Shown here: in pieces, positions 1 through 9,951 of the stretch | How the letters are laid out: every line of letters begins with the position of its first letter | Numbering within the stretch: the first letter of the stretch is position 1 | Origin: Linanthus parryae | Lineage: Eukaryota; Streptophyta; Magnoliopsida; Ericales; Polemoniaceae | DNA length: 64,000 nt | Assembly (NCBI GenBank): GCA_023055425.1 | Contig: JALGPY010000014.1 | Span: forward strand, 14,220,501 to 14,284,500 | Direction: 5' to 3' | Translations under genes and position numbers: made by a program | The notes under the pieces: generated by a model | Seen by the model: only the letters and a program-made list of their open reading frames with translations | Told to the model about the DNA's origin: nothing | Databases searched by the model: none

Positions 1-34
1 ACTCTTTTATGGAAACAACAAGGAGTTGTTGGAG

Positions 35-42
35 TATATAAA
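35..42 (+). promoter_or_regulatory. TATA box of Copia-1 5' LTR
   Basis: TATATAAA in the LTR, followed by GGAGGCTC. The copy in the 3' LTR is at 7010-7017. The position, about 430 bp before the LTR end, fits the U3/R boundary, with the RNA start expected about 25-30 bp downstream. The promoter role is inferred. Confidence 0.7.
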
Positions 43-130
43 GGAGGCTCTAGCTTCCTTCCCACAACATGAGTTATTAGTCATAACACACAAAGAGTGG
101 GAGAGAGCAAAAGAGAGAGCAAGACAAGTA

Positions 131-150
131 GCTAGGGCCGAAACCCTAGC
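131..150 (+). other. Perfect 7-bp-stem hairpin in Copia-1 LTR, repeated in the leader
   Basis: GCTAGGG and CCCTAGC flank a six-base loop CCGAAA. The same hairpin is at 7106-7125 in the 3' LTR. A version with a 6-bp stem and the same loop occurs at about 803-822 in the untranslated leader. Genomic RNA would carry it near its 5' end and in the leader, so an RNA packaging or dimer role is possible but only inferred. Confidence 0.5.
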
Positions 151-471
151 CACCCGTCCGCCCCCCTACCCGACGGCAAAGAGAGGCCGCCCCTCTCTTG
201 TGCTTTTGGTGATTCGTTGCTTTGATCTTCATCCCTCTTCCTCCAAGGTTCAAGCTAGCACTTGATTGAAGGAAGAATCTAGATCTCACCTCTAGACGTG
301 GATCAACCGTAGAGACGAGGACATCATTCTTCGTGTGATCTCACAAATCAAAAGGTACACATCTTCTATGTCCTTAATCATGTTATGATGTCTCTTCCTG
401 TGATCCTTGGTGGGCTTTGAGTAGTATTAATTTTGTTATTCCGCTGCGTTACCTACGTCAAAACCCAACAG

Positions 472-484
472 TGGTATCAGAGCC
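472..484 (+). other. Copia-1 primer binding site (initiator tRNA-Met type)
   Basis: TGGTATCAGAGCC begins two bases after the LTR end. This is the usual plant Copia primer site, complementary to the 3' end of initiator tRNA-Met. Confidence 0.9.
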
Positions 485-2078
485 ACAGGTCGTAGAGCAT
501 AACATGATATTATGTGTTTACGATTTCAGTTCGTTCACCGTATTATTGTTTATTACGCGAAAACTGAAAAATTGGCATAGTAGATGCAATATTGAATTTT
601 ATTCAATCAAACAAGACCCAATTTAACATTGGATGTTAGAATTGGTGAGTTTAATCACATAGGATGTGAATAATTGGGTTCTTGAAAAATTAGGGTTCAT
701 GGGCACATGATTGAAAAGGGGTTTTCAATTATGGAAACAAAATTATGGAATTAAATCCATATGGAAACAACCTTGCTTGGGCAACAAGGAAGGAGGAAGG
801 GGACTAGGGCCGAAACCCTAGCCGCCCGCCCCTCCCTTGGGCGCCAAGCAAGGCCGCGGCCTCCTAGGCGTGCGGCAGTCCTAGGGTTCGGGCCACTTGT
901 TGGCTTGGACCCTTTGGACCGTTGTGAAACCCTAGTTACCCAATTTCATTAAAATTAAACAAGCGCGTTAAAAAAAATTGGTTTTAACTGTATTATGTGC
1001 TTTATTGCATGGTGGATGGATATGGCCTAGGATTGTGGATGTTTATTGTTTTGTGGTTTGGTTTACGGCCTGCGAGCTGATCAAATTAATGTAATAATTA
1101 ATTAAGTTTTACGGCCTGCGAGTCGTTCTTTTTCTCCTCGACATGTGAGGCTTTTATTATTTATTTATTCTAGATGTTAGGCTAGAATTAGAAATATTTA
1201 GATGATAGCCAAGAACATGGAGAAGAAGACTGGAGAACCAAAGGAGCCAAAAGACATCCCTAGGAGCGCAGCTATGGTGGAGCACATGGAGATGAGCTCG
1301 GCACTTTAGGGCAATTAGATATTATCATTGGCTTGATAATATCATTAGACTAGAGGCCATATCCATGCCACGTTTTTTATTTTTGTGGATGTTTATTATT
1401 CATGCCTTGTTATTTATTTTGTGTGTATGGCGCTACAAGCAAAACGATAACAAGATAATAATAAACAAGGTTGGTCTTTTATTGTGGATAGCCCAATCCA
1501 AATAAGTAGACCATGTTGATAAAGATCAACCAAACAAGTTAAAAGAAATCCCTCAATTAAATATTGCGTTTTGCCTTCTCTTGCCAAAACACCCTTCATG
1601 ATCATGGCCTATTAAAATTCGGGCTTGCCAAAGCAAGGCGATTTTAATTTTTCATGATGTGTTGCGGACGACGCAAGCTAGTAATGCGTGTATGTTGAAA
1701 GCAAGAGGTTGGACGCAACTAGGCAAGAATCAATTGGATTGATGAGCTTAGAGGCATGACAATTAGGAGTTATCCAATTGGATAGAGAATAAAAGGAATT
1801 TATTCACCTAATTGGACCAAGAGTTGCATGGGACGCAATTGGAATGGTTCCTACCTAAATAACCAATTCTTGGGTGACTTGCCAAAGCAAGCTCAAGGAG
1901 AAGTGAAATAAGGATCTTGGACCCACTAGAAAATATAAAGATATTTTCCGCTTTAATAGTGAGGGCTATTAAACCGAGAAAAATAGTGGGAGCTATATTT
2001 AATGATCTAGCCATTATTAAATGTAGTTAAATTGTTCAAAATACTAAATTGCATATTTCTCGTTTTGTAGAATTCCAA
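485..2078 (+). other. Long untranslated leader of Copia-1
   Basis: About 1.6 kb between primer site and gag with no credible reading frame. It holds a GC-rich patch (800-900), two copies of the phrase TACGGCCTGCGAG (about 1060 and 1110), and a stretch ending CTAGAGGCCATATCC (about 1350). Related phrases occur in the Copia-3 leader on the other strand at about 7920 and 7645, so the two elements share leader sequence. Confidence 0.75.
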
Positions 2079-5000
2079 ATGGCAAACAACAACGCATCGA
2101 GTTCATCCCTACGATCTGTCCTTGAGAAGGATAAATTGTCTGGAACAAATTTCCTTGACTGGTACAGAAACTTGAGGATTGTCCTCAAGCAAGAAAAGAA
2201 GCTGTACGTCTTGGACACTCCAATCCCAGACCCACCACAAGATGAGTCTCTACTAGCAGCAGTAAGGGCACGTCAGAAACATGTTGATGATTCTAATGAC
2301 GTGACTTGCCTCATGCTTTGTACCATGACTAGTGAGCTTCAGAAGCAACACGAAAACATGGAAGCCTATGATATGATCAGACACTTGAAACAATTGTTTC
2401 AGGAACAGGCAAGGCATGAGCGCTATGAGGTGTCTAAAGCATTGTTCAAAAGTAGTCTTGCAGAGGGGAATCCAGTAGGCCCTCATGTACTCCGAATGAT
2501 CGGGTACATAGAGAACCTTGAGAGACTGGGGTTCCCACTCGGCCAGGACTTGGCGACTGATCTCGTCTTGCAATCGTTGCCTGACAGTTATAATCAGTTC
2601 ATTATGAACTATAATATGAACGAGATCAACAAGTCTTTGCCAGACTTATTGAACATGCTAAAGACAGCTGAGCAAAGCATCAATAAAGGCAAGGGCAAGG
2701 CCATAATGATGGTACACAAGAAGAAGGGCAAGTCAGTTGCATCTACTTCAAAAGGAAAACGCAAGAAAGTTGCGAAATCCAAGGAAGCCCTAAAACCTAG
2801 TGGAGGTGTGGCTAAAGGTGAATGTCACTACTGCAGCCAGCCGGGTCACTGGAGGAGGAATTGCCCAAAATATCTGGAGGATAAGAAGCTTGGAATAGTG
2901 ATTCCACCACCACCAGGTATTTATGTTATAGACGTCAATCTTTCTATTTCATCATCCTGGGTATTAGATACCGGATGTGGTTCTCACATTTGTCGTAATG
3001 TGCAGGATTTGAAAAGAAGTAGAAGATTGCGAAAAGGGGAGATAGACTTGCGCGTCGGGAATGGAGCAAAGGTTGCTGCATTAGCTGTAGGCGTTTATGA
3101 GCTATCTTTGCCTTCTGGACTTATTTTAGAATTAGACAATTGCTTTTATGTGCCTGCTATGAGCAGAAACATTATTTCCGTTTCTTGTTTGGACGAGAAA
3201 GGTTTTTCTATTTCAATAAAGGACAAGTGTTGCTCCATTTATTTTGATAGTATGCACTATTGTAGTGCGCATTTGTCTAATGGATTGTATATCCTTGATC
3301 TAAATAATCCAATCTATAACATAAATACTAAAAGGATTAAAACTAATGATTTAAATCCTACATATCTATGGCACTGTCGTTTAGGCCATATAAATGAGAA
3401 ACGCATATCTAGACTCCATAAGGATGGACTTCTAGACTCATTTGATTTGGAATCATATGAGACATGTGAATCTTGTTTATTGGGAAAAATGACAAAGTCC
3501 CCTTTCAATAAGAAAGGCGAACGGACTAGTGAGTTATTGGCACTCATACATACTGATGTATGCGGACCATTACCCACGCCTGCCATAGGTGGTTATACCT
3601 ACTTCATCACATTTACTGATGATTTCAGTAGATATGGATTTGTATACCTTATGAAGGCCAAATCCGAATCCAAGAGTGAAGTAGAGAAGCAACTTGGCAA
3701 GAGTATTAAAGCCCTACGATCGGATCGTGGAGGAGAATACTTAAGCCAAGAGTTTGATGAGTATCTTAGAGAGTGTGGGATAGTATCCCAGCTCACTCCA
3801 CCCGGAACACCACAATGGAATGGTGTATCTGAGAGGAGGAATCGCACTCTATTAGATATGGTGCGATCTATGATGTCTCAAACAGATCTTCCGATATCCT
3901 TTTGGGGACATGCTCTAATGACGGCAGCTTTTACCATTAACCATGTTCCATCCAAATCAGTCATGAAGACGCCATATGAGATATGGACTGGGAGGCGTCC
4001 CATAGTGTCGTTTATGAAGATTTGGGGCTGCGACGTCTATGTAAAACGTTTACAAACAGACAAGCTCGGGCCTAAAGCGGATAAGTGTAAGTTTGTGGGA
4101 TATCCTAAGGAAACTAAAGGATATTACTTCTATAACCCTACCGAAAACAAAGTGTTTGTTGCTCGGACCGGCGTGTTTCTAGAAAGAGAACTAGTCTCTA
4201 AAGAAGCAAGTGGGAGGGTTGTAGAACTTGAAGAAATTCATGAACCACAAACCACTGAACCAATAATGGAACATGAACAGGGACCACAAGAGGTTGTGGA
4301 AGAACCTGTTCAAGTAACACAGGAACTCCGTAGATCAGGAAGAGTGCGTCATGAGCCAGAGAGGTATGGACTTCTCGTGACTGAGCCCGATGACGTACCA
4401 CTCATGGATGATGAGCCTGCAAACTATGGAGAAGCCATGAGTGGCCCAGACTCTAAGAAGTGGCTAGAAGCCATGAGATCCGAAATGGATTCCATGTACA
4501 CCAACAAAGTATGGACTGTGGTGGAACCACCCGAAGGGGCTCGACCCATAGGGTGCAAGTGGGTCTTCAAGAAGAAGACCGACATGGATGGCAAGGTAGT
4601 TGCCTACAAAGGGCGATTGGTGGCCAAAGGTTATAGACAGATTCATGGTATTGACTATGATGAGACCTTTTCACCAGTCGCCATGACCAAATCCATTCGA
4701 ATCTTACTTGCTATTGCAGCATACTACGACTATGAGATTTGGCAAATGGATGTCAAAACAGCGTTCCTTTATGGGAACCTCCTTGAGGATGTGTATATGA
4801 CACAACCAGAGGGTTTTGAGGATCCAGAGAATGCCAATAAAGTCTGTAAGCTGCAAAGATCCATTTATGGATTAAAGCAAGCTTCTAGGAGCTGGAATCG
4901 ACGTTTTGATGACGCGGTCAAAGAGTTTGGCTTCATCAAGAACGAAGATGAGCCTTGTGTTTACAAGAAGGTTAGTGGGAGCTCTATAGTATTTCTGGTC

Positions 5001-5993
5001 TTGTATGTGGATGACATACTAATCATTGGCAATGATATTCCTACTCTGCAATCTGTTAAAGATTGGGTAGGAAAGTGCTTTGCAATGAAAGACTTAGGAG
5101 ACGCAGCCTATATACTGGGTATAAAGATCTATAGAGATAGATCTAAAAGGTTGCTTGGCCTAAGTCAGAGTACATATATTGACAAGGTGTTGAAGAGGTT
5201 CAACATGCAAGATTCCAAGAAGGGATTCTTGCCCATGTCACATGGAGTCACTCTTTCAAAGAATGACTGTCCCTCCAACGAGATGGAGAAGGACCGCATG
5301 AGCAGGATACCCTATGCTTCGGCCATAGGATCCATCATGTACGCCATGCTATGTACTAGACCAGACGTATCATACGCGTTGAGTATGGTGAGCAGATATC
5401 AGTCCAATCCGGGTGAGAGTCACTGGATTGCTGTCAAGAACATCCTAAAGTACTTGAGAAGAACTAAGGATGTATTCTTGATATTTGGAGGAATGGAAGA
5501 GCTAAGTGTAAAGGGTTACACTGACGCAAGCTTCCAAACCGACAAGGATGATTACAGATCGCAGTCTGGATACGTGTTTTGCCTGAATGGAGGAGCTGTG
5601 AGCTGGAAGAGTTCCAAGCAAGGCACAGTTGCTGATTCTACAACAGAAGCTGAGTACATTGCTGCTGCGGAAGCGGCTAAAGAGGCAGTATGGATAAAGA
5701 AGTTTATCACTGAGCTCGGTGTGGTCCCTAGCATAGTGGATCCCGTAGAGTTGTACTGTGACAATTCTGGGGCAATCGCACAGGCAAATGAACCAAGATC
5801 GCACCAAAAGTCAAAGCATGTACTTAGGAGATTCCATCTTATTCGTGATATGATCGATCGAGGAGATGTGAAGATATGCAAGATTCCGACGGATGACAAC
5901 GTGTCAGATCCGCTCACGAAACCTCTTGCGCAGCGAAAGCATGAAGGGCACGCCAGATCTATAGGCATACGAGATGCGCCAGATTGGCTCTAG
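2079..5993 (+). CDS. Copia-1 gag-pol polyprotein, intact frame
   Basis: One frame of 1304 residues that makes capsid protein and all enzymes for reverse transcription and integration. I chose the ATG at 2079; the upstream in-frame TTG at 2049 is not a likely start. Domains in order: gag of the UBN2 type (residues about 10-220), CCHC zinc knuckle CHYCSQPGHWRRNC, protease motif DTGCGSH, pre-integrase HCRLGH with CESC, integrase D-D-E residues in HTDVCG, RSDRGGEY and NGVSERRN, RT with QMDVKTAFL and YVDDI, and RNase H with YTDASF, TEAEY and the DPLTK tail. All these sites are present and there is no stop. The integrase seems slightly shortened around KSESKSEVEKQLG compared with the family as I remember it. 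This is the only intact retroelement pol in the window. Confidence 0.95.
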   Translation: MANNNASSSSLRSVLEKDKLSGTNFLDWYRNLRIVLKQEKKLYVLDTPIPDPPQDESLLAAVRARQKHVDDSNDVTCLMLCTMTSELQKQHENMEAYDMIRHLKQLFQEQARHERYEVSKALFKSSLAEGNPVGPHVLRMIGYIENLERLGFPLGQDLATDLVLQSLPDSYNQFIMNYNMNEINKSLPDLLNMLKTAEQSINKGKGKAIMMVHKKKGKSVASTSKGKRKKVAKSKEALKPSGGVAKGECHYCSQPGHWRRNCPKYLEDKKLGIVIPPPPGIYVIDVNLSISSSWVLDTGCGSHICRNVQDLKRSRRLRKGEIDLRVGNGAKVAALAVGVYELSLPSGLILELDNCFYVPAMSRNIISVSCLDEKGFSISIKDKCCSIYFDSMHYCSAHLSNGLYILDLNNPIYNINTKRIKTNDLNPTYLWHCRLGHINEKRISRLHKDGLLDSFDLESYETCESCLLGKMTKSPFNKKGERTSELLALIHTDVCGPLPTPAIGGYTYFITFTDDFSRYGFVYLMKAKSESKSEVEKQLGKSIKALRSDRGGEYLSQEFDEYLRECGIVSQLTPPGTPQWNGVSERRNRTLLDMVRSMMSQTDLPISFWGHALMTAAFTINHVPSKSVMKTPYEIWTGRRPIVSFMKIWGCDVYVKRLQTDKLGPKADKCKFVGYPKETKGYYFYNPTENKVFVARTGVFLERELVSKEASGRVVELEEIHEPQTTEPIMEHEQGPQEVVEEPVQVTQELRRSGRVRHEPERYGLLVTEPDDVPLMDDEPANYGEAMSGPDSKKWLEAMRSEMDSMYTNKVWTVVEPPEGARPIGCKWVFKKKTDMDGKVVAYKGRLVAKGYRQIHGIDYDETFSPVAMTKSIRILLAIAAYYDYEIWQMDVKTAFLYGNLLEDVYMTQPEGFEDPENANKVCKLQRSIYGLKQASRSWNRRFDDAVKEFGFIKNEDEPCVYKKVSGSSIVFLVLYVDDILIIGNDIPTLQSVKDWVGKCFAMKDLGDAAYILGIKIYRDRSKRLLGLSQSTYIDKVLKRFNMQDSKKGFLPMSHGVTLSKNDCPSNEMEKDRMSRIPYASAIGSIMYAMLCTRPDVSYALSMVSRYQSNPGESHWIAVKNILKYLRRTKDVFLIFGGMEELSVKGYTDASFQTDKDDYRSQSGYVFCLNGGAVSWKSSKQGTVADSTTEAEYIAAAEAAKEAVWIKKFITELGVVPSIVDPVELYCDNSGAIAQANEPRSHQKSKHVLRRFHLIRDMIDRGDVKICKIPTDDNVSDPLTKPLAQRKHEGHARSIGIRDAPDWL

Positions 5994-5996
5994 TGC

Positions 5997-6007
5997 AAGT
6001 GGGAGAC
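5997..6007 (+). other. Copia-1 polypurine tract
   Basis: CAAGTGGGAGAC lies directly before the 3' LTR start TGTTGG and a few bases after the gag-pol stop. It is the expected plus-strand primer. Confidence 0.75.
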
Positions 6008-7445
6008 TGTTGGAATAGATGCCCTAGAGGCAATCGTAGATTTAGTATGAACAATGTTTTGGCTAGAATATTCATTTATTATTTATGGCGATATTTAATA
6101 TAATGAAGTCCTTAGATAAATTGTGTTATTTATCTTAAATGTCCCTAGTCCATTATATTGATTAATAGGGCAATCAAATATAGACTAGTATGTGGGTAGA
6201 TTGATATGGAGATATCAAGTCTAACACATGGGTATGCATTAGGAGTAATGGCATACTGGATGACCCACGACGAAAAGGATACATTAGATTATGTGAAGTC
6301 ACAATCGCTTTTCGTAGTGCTAATATTATTGCAATCCTTGGACTTGAAGTCACTAGATACTCTAGTTGTGAAATATTGCGCTTTGATGTTATCAAACGTT
6401 ACACCGTAACTGGGTAATCATAAAGGTGGCTATCGGGCGTGATAGGAAGCAAGCTTAGAGATCGTAGTGATGTAGATAGGATTTGTCCCTCCCACATAAT
6501 GGGGGTAAATATCCACGGCCACTCGAGGGATGAGGCTTATTGAATGTCTGGCCAGACTCAGATAAATTAATATAGAGATATTAATGTTATCTGCAAGCAT
6601 AAGCATAATCCCATGATCGAGGAACTATGGATTGGATATACGAGTGTGACTATTTATGTCTCGTGTCCAATCCGGATATGGAGACAAAGGGATAATGCAA
6701 TATGACATATTGGGCACAATGGTTTGTCGGGATCACTGACTATTTCTATTGGTTGGGTGGCATGGATGTGTTGCTAGACACCGCTCCATGTTAGTAATAG
6801 TTACTACCAACTATATAGAAACCTATGGGGTCACACGTCAAATAGAGTAGAGCTAGATTTGGGATTAATTAATATGGATTAATTAATAGAAGGATCATTG
6901 TGCAACACCTTGCAAACTTAGTAGGACTAATTTGCAAGGAAGGGAATAGTTCTAGTCCTACTAGAACAAGAAAAAACTCTTTTATGGAAACAACAAGGAG
7001 TTGTTGGAGTATATAAAGGAGGCTCTAGCTTCCTTCCCACAACATGAGTTATTAGTCATAACACACAAAGAGTGGGAGAGAGCAAAAGAGAGAGCAAGAC
7101 AAGTAGCTAGGGCCGAAACCCTAGCCACCCGTCCGCCCCCCTACCCGACGGCAAAGAGAGGCCGCCCCTCTCTTGTGCTTTTGGTGATTCGTTGCTTTGA
7201 TCTTCATCCCTCTTCCTCCAAGGTTCAAGCTAGCACTTGATTGAAGGAAGAATCTAGATCTCACCTCTAGACGTGGATCAACCGTAGAGACGAGGACATC
7301 ATTCTTCGTGTGATCTCACAAATCAAAAGGTACACATCTTCTATGTCCTTAATCATGTTATGATGTCTCTTCCTGTGATCCTTGGTGGGATTTGAGTAGG
7401 ATTAATTTTGTTGTTCCGCTGCGTTACCTACGTCAAAACCCAACA
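6008..7445 (+). repeat. Copia-1 3' LTR (1438 bp)
   Basis: TGTTGG...CCAACA. This full-length copy is the reference for two relatives: the solo LTR at 17311-18718 (minus) and the partial LTR at 63859-64000 (plus), which share the start phrase around GCCCTAGAGGCAATC. Confidence 0.95.
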
Positions 7446-8454
7446 AAGGACTCCACCAAAACCTAGTAGCAATTCTAGGAATCAAATATCGTCACTTATG
7501 ATTCCCTATTAGTTTCAATCATGTATAATGTGAGCTCTTTTGTTTTAGTTCTTTAGCATGCAAGGTTATACAGTTATATCCAATCACACGCAGTTATAAC
7601 ATAAAACAAGCACAAGCATAAATAAATATGCAATGGATGTGGCCTCTAAGGTGCAATCCCACTATTGAGAGTACGTCTTGAGCAAGCCTTGAACTTCATG
7701 CTTCAGCCATCTCGCCTATCTCGAGTGTACTTCTTGAAGCTTCCTCGTTCGTCTCTTTTTCTCCATGCACCTTGCGCCATAGCTTTTGGTTTGGCCACCT
7801 CTTGAAGCTTCTAGTCTTCAATCTTCACTAACTATCTTATATTTAATAAGAAGTAACCTCTAATAGGCGATTTAGGTGAGAAGAGAAGACACTAGAGTAT
7901 GTAGAGAGCACGACACGCAGGCCGTATTTTAATTGATTACATATTCAAAACCAAAACCAAATATAAAAAATCTAAGCCACATCCATGCATCAAAAACATC
8001 CATTCAACCCACAACAGCATGTATAATAATAAAATAAACATACTGAAATTTTCTGGAAATTTCCAGAATTAAAGAATAATTACTGGAAATTATTAAGCAA
8101 TAAATCAATCAACTAATAAGATCGAAAAATGCTCCCAACTACCTAGGATCTCACCTCCTATCTCATAAGTTAGGGAAAAATGATCTAAGTTCCAGAAAAA
8201 ATTTGGACTCAAAACAGTGTGTTTAAGGACGTCTAACTGCCTCGGGAAGTGTGCTAAACACTAATTAATTAATTAATCCGGAAATTAATAAAATTTTATG
8301 TTTTTCCAAAAATTATGAAAAAAATCCCAGAAAATAGTAATTTTAATTCTGAGTCTGTAGAAAAAAATGGGCGAAAAATGGTGGCCGGAGGAGGGCGCAC
8401 GCGCACCTGCGCGTGGCGCGTCCGCCTCCGTCACGCGCCGTCGTCGTCCGAGTG

Positions 8455-8645
8455 CCACGTCAGCATGCCACATGGCATGCCACGTCAGCCCTATGCTGAC
8501 GTCAGATGCCATGTCACCCTCCACGTCAGATGACACGTCGACTGCCACATGGACTGACACGTCATCACCACGTCAGTCCTAGTGCTGACGTGGCACCGAC
8601 GTGGCACCGCCACGTCGCCTGCCACATTATTCCTAGCCACGTAAG
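8455..8645 (-). promoter_or_regulatory. Dense ACGT-core cluster in Copia-3 leader
   Basis: Eleven ACGT cores at 8457, 8482, 8499, 8523, 8535, 8559, 8570, 8588, 8599, 8612 and 8639, most as CCACGTCA or its reverse TGACGTGG. Plant bZIP factors bind such hybrid G-box/C-box sites. The cluster lies in a GC-rich patch 430-620 bp inside the element from its 5' LTR. Binding and regulation are inferred. Frames through this patch are products of the repeat and not genes. Confidence 0.5.
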
Positions 8646-9056
8646 CAGTCCGCCGCCGCCCTTTGGCGCGTGCAGCGCGTGGGCGCGCGTGGAGGCGGCG
8701 TCAGTGGCGCGTGAAGCCCACGCGCCGCCTTCTCGGCCTCCGTTTCCGGCGATCCTTATACCGCTGGACTCGTCTCTTCACCCTGATTCCGATTATGTGT
8801 TCAAAACTCAATTTCACCTTTTGAAAAATACTTCTACAGCTCGGATCTAATATTCCAGATTTATACTGTTCCGAATCTTAAAATATTCATAACTAATTCT
8901 ATGTTCGTCCAAAAATTACAAAATTTATATTTTTGGAATCCTCATGAAAAATCCTATCTAACCATATAAGTTTCACCTACAGATTATGAATTTTCAGAAA
9001 CACAATTTTCTAAGAAGATTCGGGTACGCATAACGAGGCACGAAAAACAAGCCTAA

Positions 9057-9070
9057 GGCTCTGATACCAA
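9057..9070 (-). other. Copia-3 primer binding site
   Basis: On the minus strand TTGGTATCAGAGCC directly follows the LTR end. It is the same initiator tRNA-Met-type site as in Copia-1 and Copia-2, and it fixes the element's orientation. Confidence 0.85.
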
Positions 9071-9519
9071 TGAAGGACGAAACTGATCTATCACATACAG
9101 ATCTACAACATGAATTATAGCGGAAGATTCATGTGTTTACCTTGTCTTCCTTAGCTCCTAAGCACAACGGATGATCGTAGGATGCTTGCTTTCACGTGCC
9201 CACCTTGCTCCCACAGTCTGGCTCGAATCACTAGGACGAAAGCTCTAATCCACACCAAGTTCCACCAATGGAGGCTAGTTAGAGAGAGAGTCTAGGGTTT
9301 ACTGTATTATGATCAGCACATGATCCCTACAATAGTAGTGTATAAAATAATGAGGAGGGTGTCTCCTTATATAGACAGACTTATACCCAATTGCAACATT
9401 ACCCCCTAGGGTTTATGTCCTTGCTACTAACCCCATAAGGTTTGAGCTTGTCTCACCTAACCCCATACGATTAGGATAGTTGCATTGTGCACCCCACATG
9501 GGTGCACCAAATGCTAACA
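9071..9519 (-). repeat. Copia-3 5' LTR (449 bp)
   Basis: On the minus strand it begins TGTTAGCATTTGG and ends CCTTCA just before the primer site. A TATA-like CTATATAAGG is on the minus strand near 9365-9375. The outer boundary rests on the TG end only, since the partner LTR is not in the window. Confidence 0.7.
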
Positions 9520-9546
9520 TTTTTTGTTTTCTCATCACTGGTTTTG

Positions 9547-9804
9547 TGTTGAATACAAGATATGAGAAGAAGGGTTGTTTTTGTTTTTAGTAGAATTTTA
9601 GGGTGTTTACTGTAATAATTAAGACTTTAGTCTCTTAGCTTATATGAAATGGTTGTAACAAATTACAGTTAGTAATTCATTAATGAAGATTCGTTTTCTC
9701 TCTCTTCTCTCTCTCTCTCTCTCCTACCTGTTCTTCCCCTTTTCTGTTCTTGAGCATTTCTGAAACCCCAGATCATCTTCTTGGTGAATCTAGGTTTGTT
9801 ATCA
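9547..9804 (+). repeat. Copia-2 5' LTR (258 bp)
   Basis: Starts TGTTGAATAC, ends GTTATCA. It contains a pure CT microsatellite at about 9697-9722 that is shorter in the 3' LTR. Confidence 0.93.
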
Positions 9805-9817
9805 TGGTATCAGAGCC
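9805..9817 (+). other. Copia-2 primer binding site
   Basis: TGGTATCAGAGCC follows the LTR with no spacer; initiator tRNA-Met type. Confidence 0.9.
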
Positions 9818-9951
9818 TCTAATGGCGTAACTGCTGCAATTGTCGATCTCTTCCTCTGCTTCTTCTATCTGTTCGACTATTTATCATGACTGAATCGGTC
9901 CCTTCTTTGCTTCCGGCTAGTTTGTGATTCTTCATCTCGAATCTTAATTCT

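Larger units (their letters stand above)
1..470 (+). repeat. Copia-1 5' LTR, cut by window edge
   Basis: Corresponds to 6976-7445 of the 3' LTR at a constant offset of 6975. It ends at ...CCAACA just before the primer site. About 970 bp of its 5' part lie outside the window. The 79-codon frame at 26-265 lies wholly in the LTR, is repeated at 7001-7240, and is not counted as a gene. Confidence 0.95.
1..7445 (+). mobile_element. Copia-1, near-complete Ty1/copia retrotransposon
   Basis: Full layout on the + strand: truncated 5' LTR (1-470), tRNA-Met-type primer site, long leader, one gag-pol frame, polypurine tract and 3' LTR (6008-7445). The LTR begins TGTTGG and ends CCAACA. Bases 1-470 align without gaps to 6976-7445 with about three differences, all in the last 60 bp, so the insertion is recent. 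The base after the 3' LTR starts the flank AAGGA; the left target duplication is outside the window. It lies in the leader of a related minus-strand Copia (Copia-3). The lineage within Copia is not certain; the 1.44 kb LTR and domain order gag-PR-IN-RT-RH suit an Angela/Tork-like type. Confidence 0.95.
7446..9519 (-). mobile_element. Copia-3, truncated minus-strand Copia (5' LTR and leader only)
   Basis: Read on the minus strand it has a 5' LTR, a primer site and about 1.6 kb of leader, then is cut by Copia-1. The rest would lie beyond the left window edge. No coding sequence is visible. Leader phrases shared with Copia-1 show the two are related. Confidence 0.75.

Noticed and set aside
131..150. 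AAACCCTAG phrases as interstitial telomere repeats
   Set aside because: Single occurrences of a telo-box-like phrase, not tandem TTTAGGG arrays.
26..265. 79-codon frame, repeated at 7001-7240, as a small gene
   Set aside because: It lies wholly in the Copia-1 LTR and is duplicated only because the LTR is. No domain and no codon signal.
8285..8850. Overlapping frames on both strands in the GC-rich patch as genes
   Set aside because: Produced by high GC and the ACGT repeat; His/Thr-rich composition, no start context or homologue.
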